32,911 nucleotides of DNA. Source: Chthonomonadaceae bacterium. GTDB lineage: Bacteria > Armatimonadota > Fimbriimonadia > Fimbriimonadales > Fimbriimonadaceae. A program made the translations under genes and the position numbers. The notes below the pieces were generated by a model that was not told the origin of the DNA, did not search any database, and saw only the letters and a program-made list of their open reading frames with translations. The first letter of the stretch is position 1. Each line of letters opens with the position of its first letter. Positions 25,678 to 32,621 of the stretch are shown piece after piece. The stretch spans positions 1-32,911 of the forward strand of contig JAEURO010000005.1 of assembly GCA_016788345.1 (NCBI GenBank). Reading direction: 5' to 3'.

Positions 25678-26606
25678 GGCCCTCGCTCATCATTGAAGGC
25701 CACAACGTTTACGCACTCTTTGCTCTCCACATGGCCCCCTAATAAAGAGTGCGCCACTTGGCCAGTGACCGTGACCTTGGAGCCAGGCAGGATGACGCAG
25801 TCTGAGAGCGACGTGGCAGTGACCTGCGCGGTTGCCCCGATCACGACATTCTCCCCGACCTCTGCATTGACGACCGCACCCTCTCCGATCAACGAGCCAC
25901 CTTTGCACAAATGCCCAGAAGTCTCCAAAAAGCTGTCCAAAGTCCCTGTGTCGAACCATTCGCCTTCGTACTTTCCTGCTAGGACTGTTTCGCCCTGGTC
26001 TACGAGGATCTGGATAGCGTCAGTAATCTCATATTCGCCTCGCCCACTCGGCTGGAGGTTCGGAAGAACATCCCAGATCTTTGGACCGAACACATACATT
26101 CCTGCCATCGCTAGATTTGACTCTGGGTTTTTTGGCTTTTCGACAAGCCGGGTTATCCGGTCTCCCGAGACGTTTGCCACTCCAAACCGAGACGGGTCCG
26201 CGACTTCCTTGACTAGGTTGAGGTTCGCGCACCCTGACTGCCGGAACTTGTCGACGAACGGCCTGAGTGGCTGGCTGTAGACGGCATCGCCAAGATACAG
26301 TATAAAGCTGTCGCCGGCAACAAATTCCTTAGCAAACCCAACGGCGTGAGCGAGCCCCTTCGGCTCTGTCTGCTTGACATAGGACAAGGCTAGGTTAAAT
26401 TGAGAACCGTCCCCCAGCGCGGCTCTGACTTGGGGCTCGTTGCTCCCCACCACGACGCAGACTTCTTTGACCCCACAATCGCGCAATTGGTCAAATGCGT
26501 ACTCCATGGTCATCCGATTGCAGATTGGGAGCAATGGCTTGGGTACGTGGTGCGTGACGGGATATAGCCTGCTCCCTTTGCCCGCCGCCAAAACGACTCC
26601 TTTCAT
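25674..26606 (-). CDS. Nucleotidyltransferase, long-form glucose-1-phosphate thymidylyltransferase type
   Basis: This is a 310-residue sugar-1-phosphate nucleotidyltransferase with a C-terminal left-handed beta-helix. The pyrophosphorylase signature is MKGVVLAAGKGSRLYPVTHH with PKPLLPICN. Further catalytic elements are EPKGLAHAVGFA, ILYLGDAVYS, RLVEKPKNPESNLAMAGMYVF and GEWFDTGTLDSFLETSG. Hexapeptide-like strands appear after residue 240 (GEGAVVNAEVGENVVIGA). The pattern fits the long RmlA (dTDP-glucose) family; UTP- or GTP-type donors remain possible. The ATG at 26606 fits the family start; another ATG at 26624 would add six residues. It heads the overlapping operon and could supply sugar donors to the two glycosyltransferases in the window, though they are not linked. 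Confidence 0.85.
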   Translation of the reverse strand: MKGVVLAAGKGSRLYPVTHHVPKPLLPICNRMTMEYAFDQLRDCGVKEVCVVVGSNEPQVRAALGDGSQFNLALSYVKQTEPKGLAHAVGFAKEFVAGDSFILYLGDAVYSQPLRPFVDKFRQSGCANLNLVKEVADPSRFGVANVSGDRITRLVEKPKNPESNLAMAGMYVFGPKIWDVLPNLQPSGRGEYEITDAIQILVDQGETVLAGKYEGEWFDTGTLDSFLETSGHLCKGGSLIGEGAVVNAEVGENVVIGATAQVTATSLSDCVILPGSKVTVTGQVAHSLLGGHVESKECVNVVAFNDERGP

Positions 26607-26726
26607 TGCATTCAATCTTGGCATTTTGGGGTAGGTGGGGCAGGGTCGGACCGCTTCGCGAAGTGCTGAGCTACCGCGTGTGGCATTATTGATTGACGGG
26701 GGACAAGAAAGATTTTTGAAACTTAG

Positions 26727-27242
26727 ATGCGAAAGCAACTCCATCCTATCGTGACGGTCAATGACAAAATGCAACACGTCTACTCCTACGAGTTGGTCTG
26801 CGCACCAGGTGAGGGGTTTGACCCTCGGTTCAAACCCGAATTGACGCCCAGAGACATGTTGGCCCTGGGAGTGTTCGGTGGAAAATACATGACCGACTGC
26901 CGCGCCGAGTTTCCCGCCGACTGGTTCGAGAACGCGAAGCTCAGCCCCTATCGCGCGAACGCGAGCCTCAATTTCTTTGGTGTTTCGGCCTCGAAGCCAC
27001 TCGCGTATTGGGTCGCCAAAGGCTGGATCCACCCCGAGGATCCGCGAGGGTGGTTCCAGTGGTACTGCCGCTATTACATGGGCCGCAGAATCCAGGACGA
27101 CGAGCGGCAGATCAAGCGCTGGATCGCGATCCAACGGCACGTGGCGCAACTGCGCAAGAACTGCCAACCCGGCGACCTGAGTTGTCGCCGCCGGCAGCGC
27201 CAGGCCCTTTTGCATTGGGCAATCGATTCGAGGCGAATCTGA
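26727..27242 (+). CDS. Conserved protein of unknown function
   Basis: This is a 171-residue protein that I recognise only as a conserved family without an assigned role. It has a strongly patterned core: DMLALGVFGGKYMTDCRAEF, PADWFENAKLSP, LNFFGVSASKPLAYW, PRGWFQWYCRYYMGRR and a basic, Cys-containing tail (RKNCQPGDLSCRRRQRQALL). The many Trp/Tyr/Phe and Arg residues suggest nucleic-acid or nucleotide contact, but this is a guess. There is no signal peptide or membrane helix. It is divergent from the nucleotidyltransferase operon across 120 bases. Its stop overlaps the next gene start as TGATG, so the two are probably co-translated. Confidence 0.75.
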   Translation: MRKQLHPIVTVNDKMQHVYSYELVCAPGEGFDPRFKPELTPRDMLALGVFGGKYMTDCRAEFPADWFENAKLSPYRANASLNFFGVSASKPLAYWVAKGWIHPEDPRGWFQWYCRYYMGRRIQDDERQIKRWIAIQRHVAQLRKNCQPGDLSCRRRQRQALLHWAIDSRRI

Positions 27243-27691
27243 TGGCGGTCCGTTCGCTCAAGATCGAAACGGTCGTGGACGCGCCCTTGGCGACTGTGTT
27301 CGACTTCTTCAGCCGTGCCGAGAACTTGGAACGGATCACCCCCACCAAGCTACGCTTCGAAATCCTGACTCCCTTGCCAATTCAGATGCGTCCGGGAGCC
27401 CTTATCGACTATAAGCTGAGACTCTTCGGCTTTCCCATGTACTGGACGACTGAAATCACTGTCTGGGAGCCGGGAGTCCGTTTTGTCGACGTGCAGCGCA
27501 AGGGCCCCTACAAGCTGTGGGAGCACGAACACAGGTTCGAAGCCATCGGTGACAAGACACGCATGACGGATTCCCTTCGCTACGAGGCTCCGGGTGGGGT
27601 GCTTGAACCCCTGATCCACGCGCTCTTTGTGCGCCGCCAGGTGGAGGCGATCTTCTCTCATCGGGCAAAAGTCATTACAGATTTGTTTTAA
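27242..27691 (+). CDS. SRPBCC/START-fold ligand-binding protein
   Basis: This is a 149-residue helix-grip (SRPBCC, polyketide cyclase / coenzyme Q-binding-like) protein. The family pattern is a first strand SLKIETVVDAPLATVFDFFS, the helix RAENLERITP, then beta strands with WTTEITVWEPGVRFVDVQ and a final long helix ending VRRQVEAIFSHRAKVI. These proteins bind hydrophobic ligands in a central cavity; the ligand is unknown. The ATG at 27242 shares one base with the stop of the preceding gene. The gene converges on the next gene with a 27-base gap. Confidence 0.82.
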   Translation: MAVRSLKIETVVDAPLATVFDFFSRAENLERITPTKLRFEILTPLPIQMRPGALIDYKLRLFGFPMYWTTEITVWEPGVRFVDVQRKGPYKLWEHEHRFEAIGDKTRMTDSLRYEAPGGVLEPLIHALFVRRQVEAIFSHRAKVITDLF

Positions 27692-27718
27692 CACCGTGTG
27701 GCTAGATCAAGACATCCT

Positions 27719-28456
27719 TCAGGCACAGCCACCAAACATAGTCGTTGACGATTTCCAATGGTTTGGGCTGTGACATTCAAGAGACTTGACTACTGACCTC
27801 GCTAAATCTTCCGCCCACCCGTTCTTTGCCAGAAGCACGTAAAGCCTTGGAGAATACGGACGAAACCGCAGCGCTAATGGCGGCCGACAATCTAATCGTT
27901 TATCACAACGGTAAATCAACTCTCGAGTCTGCGCTTGATGAGTCCCCGTCCTGCAAAAATGATGATAAACGATGACCAATGGAGATATTTCGAGCAGGTC
28001 TGCGACCTCGCCATCAACGATGTACTTCCCGTATTTGCTTGAACCTGGCGTCACAGAAGGGGGTACAAACCCGTTGTCTGGGTCAGCCATGATGACCTGT
28101 GCTGATGAGAGTGCTTGCCGCGACCGGTCAAACCAAGATGCACGCTCCGAACCGCCCTTTCTCGGGATCTGCTCGGTGAAGAACAACGTTGTGTCCGGCA
28201 AGATGCCCGCCCGCTCGAGGTTGGTCACGGAACGGCCTTGTTTCGGGATCTGACTTAGTGCCTGGATGAGCTCAGGTTCACTAGCCTTGTATTCGAGCTT
28301 ATCGAGGTAAGCAAGGTGTCGTCCATCTGAGTTGTGCTCTTCATCAGGAAAGAGGTACCAAGACAGGCCGAGGGGTGCCCCGCTCATACGTGAAACAGCC
28401 CGTAGTAATTGGAACTTACTGAAGTCTCCAACATCGCCCGCGTATCGATCTTGCAT
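27719..28456 (-). CDS. Conserved uncharacterised accessory protein
   Basis: This 245-residue protein belongs to a family I know only as hypothetical. The signature parts are MQDRYAGDVGDFSKFQLLRA, LSWYLFPDEEHNSDGRHLAYL, WFDRSRQAL, VIMADPDNGFVPPS and LVIVYHHFCR. The ADPDNGF element and the following beta strand recall nucleotide- or metal-dependent enzymes, but no fold can be named with confidence. The start ATG directly follows the TAA of a uvrA 3'-end remnant (TAAATG). In the ancestral layout it was therefore probably coupled to uvrA. Such genes are patchily distributed, and a defence or stress role would be speculation. Confidence 0.68.
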   Translation of the reverse strand: MQDRYAGDVGDFSKFQLLRAVSRMSGAPLGLSWYLFPDEEHNSDGRHLAYLDKLEYKASEPELIQALSQIPKQGRSVTNLERAGILPDTTLFFTEQIPRKGGSERASWFDRSRQALSSAQVIMADPDNGFVPPSVTPGSSKYGKYIVDGEVADLLEISPLVIVYHHFCRTGTHQAQTRELIYRCDKRLDCRPPLALRFRPYSPRLYVLLAKNGWAEDLARSVVKSLECHSPNHWKSSTTMFGGCA

Positions 28457-28540
28457 TTATGACGCCCCGCGTTCTAAATCTGAGGCCAATAGACTCTTCA
28501 AATACCGCCCTGTCCAGCTCTCCTCCACCTTCGCCACGTC
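28457..28540 (-). pseudogene. uvrA: Detached 3' end of uvrA (second copy)
   Basis: Read on the minus strand, 28540-28457 encodes [15 protein letters not shown], then SLLASDLERGAS and a TAA stop. The first 15 residues are identical to the C-terminus of the uvrA fragment at 30681-31682, but the tail differs. Upstream of the Asp codon the homology ends at once (an in-frame TAG precedes it), so only this end survives. It is likely the original end of uvrA, displaced when the intervening cassette arrived. Confidence 0.75.
28497..28540. repeat. Direct repeat copy A (uvrA 3' end)
   Basis: This is a 44-bp copy of the sequence at 30697-30740, same orientation, with one mismatch (C at 28535, A at 30735). 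The difference is silent in the uvrA frame. The two copies lie exactly 2,200 bp apart and flank three accessory genes. Confidence 0.9.
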
Positions 28541-28655
28541 CTATAAAGCCCCGCAGCCAATCTCGGGCAACCAAGACAAGGTCGGAGACCCTGATGGTGG
28601 GCCTCCTCCAGCAACTGACTCAAGATATCCCGCAGCCCGGAGATATTATCCCCTT

Positions 28656-29141
28656 CTACTCCTTCAGCAGGTAATAGATGTCGGTTTGAAGGTTAGCTTC
28701 ATCTTCAGTCCAGTGTCCGTAGACTTCCCAACTTTGGCCCGAGAATGTCCTACCCTTGTCTTTTGCCCATTCCTGGACGGCTTCGTGCGCTGCCCCGAGC
28801 TTTGAATACGGGCCCAAGTGGGTGATGTGGGCAACTTCGCCGGCAGGAGTTTCGAAGTATGCCAATTCGCCGTCGGTATCAAAACTGCCCGACACTTCCA
28901 CACCGACTGCCACTTCCAATCCTTTTGCTGTGCTGGGGTTTGTGGTCGGGTCAGGGCAGTAGACTGCGACCATGAGGGCACCTGGTTTTTGAACTTCCGG
29001 GTGCTTTTTGACTCCTTCCCAGGCTTTCCCGCAGAGTTGCTGGACTGTTGACCCTAGGTTTACGCGGTTCGTCCACGTTCGGATTGCAACCAGAGGAATA
29101 GCTCCGACTCGGAAGACCTCGGTGGAGTCGCTTCGTACCAT
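28656..29141 (-). CDS. GyrI-like small-molecule-binding protein
   Basis: This 161-residue protein is essentially one GyrI-like (AraC effector-binding / SOUL-type) domain. The diagnostic part is TPAGEVAHITHLGPYSKLGAAHEAVQEWA and the late SWEVYGHWTEDEANLQTDIYYLL. No DNA-binding domain is attached. Stand-alone members bind or hydrolyse small toxic compounds, or inhibit gyrase; which applies here is unknown. The ATG at 29141 was chosen because TATACT ends six bases upstream, a leaderless-type start. The frame stays open to 29237 without family support. The gene lies inside the repeat-flanked segment, upstream of the remnant uvrA end. Confidence 0.72.
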   Translation of the reverse strand: MVRSDSTEVFRVGAIPLVAIRTWTNRVNLGSTVQQLCGKAWEGVKKHPEVQKPGALMVAVYCPDPTTNPSTAKGLEVAVGVEVSGSFDTDGELAYFETPAGEVAHITHLGPYSKLGAAHEAVQEWAKDKGRTFSGQSWEVYGHWTEDEANLQTDIYYLLKE

Positions 29142-29147
29142 TGAGGC

Positions 29148-29153
29148 AGTATA
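29148..29153 (-). promoter_or_regulatory. -10 box of a probably leaderless GyrI-like gene
   Basis: Minus strand TATACT (29153-29148) is followed by six bases and then the ATG. No Shine-Dalgarno sequence is present and no good -35 is seen. Confidence 0.45.
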
Positions 29154-29272
29154 GCCAAACGCGCATCTTCGGAAGTTCCGATCGGCAGCTGTCTTCATCT
29201 TGATTTGGGCCGTGCCGAGGCTGAACGTGAAGCCCAAAAATCTGGTTGCAAAGCAATGTGAAAGGAGTCAAT

Positions 29273-29710
29273 TCATACACCCCTGATTGGGAATTTCTCG
29301 CAGACCACATTTAGGTCTTCCAGCAATTGCACAATTTCCTCCTTGTACACCCAATAAAGGAACTTATGGTGTTGGGTCGCGGCGTTTGGAGTCGCCTCCA
29401 CGAGGACCTCAAATGGATGAAGACCCTCGCACGTTCGGATCGTGACGCTGATGTTTGGTTCGAGAGATTTGAGCTCGGCTAAGTCGGAGACGCCTGCCAA
29501 CTGCTGCCGGCATCCATCAGCAAATGCGGCAATGCTGGGTGCATCGAGAACCGTTCCGCTGAATCGCACCGAACCACCGTCCGTTGCGCAATGGACAGTC
29601 ACAGTCAGGCAATTTCCGTCCCACTCGTCGTGCGACTCCTCGAATTGCCGATGGTGAATCCAGACCTTCAGCCCACAGATCTTGAAATCTGGCTTACCGA
29701 GTACAGACAT
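29273..29710 (-). CDS. WapI-like immunity protein
   Basis: This 145-residue protein resembles the WapI family of immunity proteins, which neutralise polymorphic-toxin C-termini. The matching features are SHDEWDGNCLTVTVHC near residue 30, a middle beta region with ELKSLEPNISVTIRTCEG, and the ending LLEDLNVVCEKFPIRGV. No toxin gene or Rhs/WapA repeat region is in the window, so it is an orphan here. ATG codons lie at 29716 and 29710; the second is preferred because TATAAT overlaps the first, leaving four bases to the second. The gene lies in the repeat-flanked segment. The family assignment is from memory of the sequence pattern and is moderate. Confidence 0.5.
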   Translation of the reverse strand: MSVLGKPDFKICGLKVWIHHRQFEESHDEWDGNCLTVTVHCATDGGSVRFSGTVLDAPSIAAFADGCRQQLAGVSDLAELKSLEPNISVTIRTCEGLHPFEVLVEATPNAATQHHKFLYWVYKEEIVQLLEDLNVVCEKFPIRGV

Positions 29711-29961
29711 CTGCATTATAGAACCGACTTAAAAGAGGTCTCTCGATATTACCTCGATTTGAAGCTCGTTCGTGTCGCGCTGTTGCGTGCTAATGTACCT
29801 GAAATGCAAAGGGACTTTATGATTCTGCAAGTATTCAATAAGTATTCGTTTACATCTCTGCATCTCACTCTTAAACATGTCAGAATCACAAACTGGCTTA
29901 ACTGTCAAAAATAACATTCACTTAATACACTATATTCGTGATTTTTTACTATTAAGTCTCC
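29711..29961. other. AT-rich non-coding gap in the cassette
   Basis: About 250 bases with no credible gene on either strand; the line 29881-29940 has 19 G/C of 60. The 5' edge (29715-29720) carries a minus-strand TATAAT overlapping the start of the WapI-like gene. Base composition is far below the core genes, which fits imported DNA. Confidence 0.5.
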
Positions 29962-29987
29962 TTAACTTGATTGTTCTCGAAGGAGAC
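29956..29987. terminator. Possible hairpin at the end of the RxxxxH gene
   Basis: GTCTCCTT (29956-29963) pairs with AAGGAGAC (29980-29987) over a 16-base loop, straddling the stop codon at 29962-29964. The U-tract on the minus strand is poor, so termination is uncertain. Confidence 0.35.
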
Positions 29988-30684
29988 GATTAACATATTC
30001 AGTTTGTTTCTTTGTATTGAATTGACGAAGGCAAGAATCAAGAATTGTTGTAAGGGTATTAGGATTCTCGGATTGAAAGGATTCGATTCTGTCACAAAGA
30101 AGTGCGCAGGTGAATTCTCTTACGAAAGTCTTAGCTTTGGAGGCACCAAAATTTGTTAAGTCAATACTTGTTCCGCCGAATGTAAAAGTCCTGTTGTAAA
30201 GGTTGCCAAGGTCGTATCGATTATCCAAACAATCTATTCGAGATCCGCCTTGCAGTCTCTCCTCGAAGTGTGCCAAATGGTCGCGCATGTCTTTGATAGG
30301 TTTGAAATAGCCTTGCCACGACTGAATGACCTCCATTGTCCGTTTGCCGCCCGCTTGCTTCTGAATCCACTTTGCGAGTGACCCCACACGATGTATGGCC
30401 TCCAGCATAAAGTGAATATCGATGAAGATGGGACACGGGCTCGTCCCGATGGAATTTGACACGCGTTTCATTTGCCGCAAGACTCTGTTCCATTGTCTCG
30501 AAGCAGCTTCTGAATAGTTATTTAGAGAACGGAGTGCCACATATGCCCCTGAATCCGCTTCAAGTAGCCAGAATGTGTCTATGGACCGTAACTGCTCCTT
30601 TGACCAGCCGTCCAAGGCCCGTGGAATGGTCGATCCAGTTGCCGTTTGCTTTGTTGATTGCCTACGATTGGTCCCTCCTTTCAC
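29962..30684 (-). CDS. Unknown accessory protein with an RxxxxH motif
   Basis: This is a 240-residue, AT-rich, mostly helical protein that I do not recognise. The helix [15 protein letters not shown] carries R-x4-H, the kind of motif found at the active site of HEPN RNases, and a long preceding helix has [11 protein letters not shown]. That makes a HEPN-like fold possible but unproven. The GTG at 30684 overlaps the uvrA-fragment stop (GTGA) with AAGGA upstream, so translation would be coupled to the uvrA tail. The frame is open further to 30810, but that part is only the shadow of uvrA in another frame. It is the first gene inside the repeat-flanked segment. Confidence 0.62.
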   Translation of the reverse strand: MKGGTNRRQSTKQTATGSTIPRALDGWSKEQLRSIDTFWLLEADSGAYVALRSLNNYSEAASRQWNRVLRQMKRVSNSIGTSPCPIFIDIHFMLEAIHRVGSLAKWIQKQAGGKRTMEVIQSWQGYFKPIKDMRDHLAHFEERLQGGSRIDCLDNRYDLGNLYNRTFTFGGTSIDLTNFGASKAKTFVREFTCALLCDRIESFQSENPNTLTTILDSCLRQFNTKKQTEYVNRLLREQSS

Positions 30685-31682
30685 ACCAACATTCCTTTCA
30701 AATACCGCCCTGTCCAGCTCTCCTCCACCTTCGCAACGTCTTCCGGCGTCCCCGTCGCCACGACCTGCCCGCCTCCCGTCCCGCCCTCCGGGCCGAGGTC
30801 GATCACCCAATCGGCGGTCTTGATCACGTCCAGGTTGTGCTCGATCACCAGCACGGTGTTACCCTGGTCCACCAAACGGTGCAAAACCGTCAACAACCGC
30901 CGCACGTCCTCGAAATGTAACCCAGTGGTGGGCTCGTCCAGAATATAGATCGTTCGCCCGGTGGACCGCTTGGAGAGCTCCTCGGCCAGTTTCACCCTCT
31001 GCGCCTCGCCCCCAGACAAAGTCGTCGCTGGCTGCCCCATGCGGATGTAGCCCAAGCCGACATCGAGCAACGTCGCCAGCTTGCGGTGGATCTTGGGGAT
31101 CGGCTGGAAGAAGTCGCAGGCCTCCTCGATAGTCATCTCGAGCACGTCTGCGATGTTTTTGCCTTTGTAGCGCACCTCCAGCGTCTCGCGGTTGTAGCGC
31201 TTGCCCTTGCAGACCTCGCACGGCACCTAGACGTCGGGCAGAAAGTGCATCTCGATCTTGATGATCCCGTCGCCCTTGCAGGCCTCGCACCGCCCGCCCT
31301 TCACGTTGAAGCTGAAGCGCCCGTTCTTGTAGCCCTTGATCTTGGAGTCCGGCGTCTTGGCGAAGAGCTCGCGGATCATGTCGAAGGTGCCTGTGTAGGT
31401 GGCGGGGTTGCTCCGCGGGGTGCGACCGATAGGTGACTGGTCGATGTCGATCACCTTGTCCAGCTGCTCGTGGCCGGTCAATGAGTCGTGGTCGGCCCAG
31501 ACCCCGCGCGTGCCATAGGTCTCGTACATCAGGCGGGGGAACAGGGTGTCCTGTACGAGGGTGCTCTTCCCGCTCCCGCTGACACCGGTGACGCAGACGA
31601 ACAACCCCAGCGGCACCGCCACATCCACCCCGCGCAGGTTGTTCCCTGTCGCGTTCTTCAGCACCAGCCAGCCGTCGGACAT
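30681..31682 (-). pseudogene. uvrA: uvrA C-terminal fragment with in-frame amber codon
   Basis: UvrA is the DNA-damage sensor of nucleotide excision repair. Only the second ABC half is here: Walker [14 protein letters not shown], the zinc-finger part [15 protein letters not shown] and [16 protein letters not shown], signature [17 protein letters not shown], Walker [15 protein letters not shown]-loop [15 protein letters not shown], and the end [11 protein letters not shown]. The family has FLPDVYVPCEVC, but codon 31227-31229 is TAG in place of the Tyr. About 600 N-terminal residues are absent; upstream lies a truncated hydroxypyruvate isomerase. The fragment is clearly GC-rich (31261-31320 has 40 G/C of 60). 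A functional uvrA must be elsewhere. Homology may start up to 20 bases before 31682. Confidence 0.88.
30697..30740. repeat. Direct repeat copy B (uvrA 3' end)
   Basis: Partner of 28497-28540, inside the uvrA fragment and coding for its last 15 shared residues. The sequences diverge immediately on both sides. Confidence 0.9.
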
Positions 31683-31706
31683 GTGGACGGGAGTATACCC
31701 CTTTGT

Positions 31707-32081
31707 TCAGGCGGTGCAAGGCGGCTGGCCCTTGCCGGAGAAGACTGTGCGGCCAGGTTGATGTATCGTGCGGCCTGGCCCCGCGCCGTCAGGGATCGTG
31801 GTGATGCCCAGCGCCATCGTGCAGATGAGGCCGTGCTTCTTGACGGTCGCGAACTCGTCCTCTTTGAGCAGGTCGATCCCCACCAGCCCCATGTCCTTGC
31901 CCGCGACGCAGAGGTCGTCGAGTGCAATGCCCCCAAAGCACCAGCGACAGACCGACTGCTTGAGGCTCGCCTTTGGCTTTTCCTGGCTCATTTTTGGCAG
32001 TTTGGCCCCTGTTGCCACCGCACCAGCCGCCCCGGCGGCCAGGGCCAACGCCTTCCGGCGGGAGATTGTGGTGTCGCTCAT
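31707..32081 (-). pseudogene. Truncated hydroxypyruvate isomerase family gene
   Basis: The first about 99 residues look like a Tat-exported hydroxypyruvate isomerase/TIM-barrel protein: twin-arginine signal SRRKALALAAGAAGAVATGA, then LKQSVCRWCFGGIALDDLC, KDMGLVGIDLL and VKKHGLICTMALGITTIPDG. The rest of the barrel, about two thirds, is missing. After about 31785 the frame continues as a Gly/Pro-rich tail without family likeness and stops at 31707. The break lies next to the start of the uvrA fragment and shares its reading frame, so one rearrangement probably joined the two. Confidence 0.72.
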
Positions 32082-32120
32082 GCGCCCATTCTACTGGGCA
32101 TGGTCAAGTCTTGGACAATC

Positions 32121-32126
32121 TATAAT
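32121..32126 (+). promoter_or_regulatory. -10 box of a probably leaderless small gene
   Basis: A perfect TATAAT ends seven bases before the ATG at 32134, which would place +1 at the start codon. No good -35 is seen at 16-18 bases. Confidence 0.5.
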
Positions 32127-32133
32127 CGCGGAT

Positions 32134-32370
32134 ATGCGGCCGGGACGTAAGATCGTTAACCCAACGGGGGATCGGCGTGCCGTGGTGTATGCCCACGAGA
32201 AAGGTTTCTTCTCGTTTGAGGGAGAGTTTTGGGACGCGGAAGAAGAGTGTTGGATACCGAGCTCGACTGTGGGTTTCCCGATGTGCGACACAATGGAGAC
32301 TGCTCTTGTTGAGGCTATTGATCGAATCCCATGGCTCACCGAGGAGCTAGCATTTGCGAGCGGCTCTTAG
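32134..32370 (+). CDS. Small hypothetical protein
   Basis: This 78-residue protein is not recognised. It has GRKIVNPTGDRRAVVYAHEKG, then FSFEGEFWDAEEECW, and ends in an acidic helix (ETALVEAIDRIPWLTEEL). It is soluble, without a signal peptide. The length and a short antiparallel pattern suggest a small regulatory or immunity-type protein, but this is a guess. The ATG at 32134 follows a perfect -10 box. The frame is open far upstream (to 31768), but that part lies antisense to the hydroxypyruvate isomerase remnant. A 5-bp hairpin begins at its stop codon. Confidence 0.6.
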   Translation: MRPGRKIVNPTGDRRAVVYAHEKGFFSFEGEFWDAEEECWIPSSTVGFPMCDTMETALVEAIDRIPWLTEELAFASGS

Positions 32371-32619
32371 GAACTTGGGCGTTCCATCGGAACCGGGGTG
32401 CAAAAGTCATCACCCCGGCCATGTATGGTCGTGGAGTGCACTAGAATTGTGCATGTCGGTAGGCGGGGAGCCTCCCCGGCCATTCTGCTTTGACAGACCG
32501 CGCGTGCGTTGCTCCCGCCACCTTCGAAGTGCGACGATGAGGAATGCCGCGGCTCAGACCGCCGATGCTCTGCATGGTCTCGCCTGAAGGAGGCTTGCCG
32601 GCGCAGAAGGAAGCAGAGC
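32371..32619 (+). ncRNA. Hairpin-rich IS110 leader, candidate bridge RNA
   Basis: About 250 bases without a gene, upstream of an IS110 transposase. Stems seen: 32370-32374/32381-32385; 32393-32400 with 32411-32418 (8 bp, CCGGGGTG); 32464-32469 with 32473-32478 (CGGGGA); 32549-32552 with 32559-32562. IS110-group elements encode a bridge RNA in the left end, before the transposase. Whether this one does, and where the element begins, cannot be decided here. Confidence 0.35.
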
Positions 32620-32621
32620 AT
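32565..32621. repeat. Inverted repeat enclosing the transposase RBS
   Basis: ATGCTCTGC (32565-32573) is the exact complement of GCAGAGCAT (32613-32621), which includes the first two bases of the transposase ATG. Folding would bury the GAAGGA ribosome site and the start codon. Confidence 0.5.

Noticed and set aside
26625-27215. Long N-terminal extension of the nucleotidyltransferase
   Set aside because: It is antisense to a conserved plus-strand gene, and the family start MKGVVLAAGKG lies at 26606.
29591-29914. Plus-strand open frame of 107 codons in the cassette
   Set aside because: It runs antisense to the WapI-like gene and into AT-rich non-coding DNA, and the protein has no recognisable pattern.
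30685-30810. Extension of the RxxxxH gene into uvrA
   Set aside because: The translated part is only the uvrA sequence read in another frame; GTG at 30684 with AAGGA upstream is a sufficient start.
31227-31229. TAG as a recoded amino acid (suppression) in uvrA
   Set aside because: The gene also lacks its N-terminal half, so a dead fragment is simpler than recoding. Other genes in the window use TAG as a normal stop.
30859-31719. 286-residue open frame antiparallel to or shifted from uvrA
   Set aside because: It is a shadow frame in GC-rich DNA, with a low-complexity Arg/Gly/His-rich product. The uvrA frame carries all motifs.
31768-32133. Upstream extension of the small gene at 32134
   Set aside because: It is antisense to the hydroxypyruvate isomerase remnant and lacks any family pattern.
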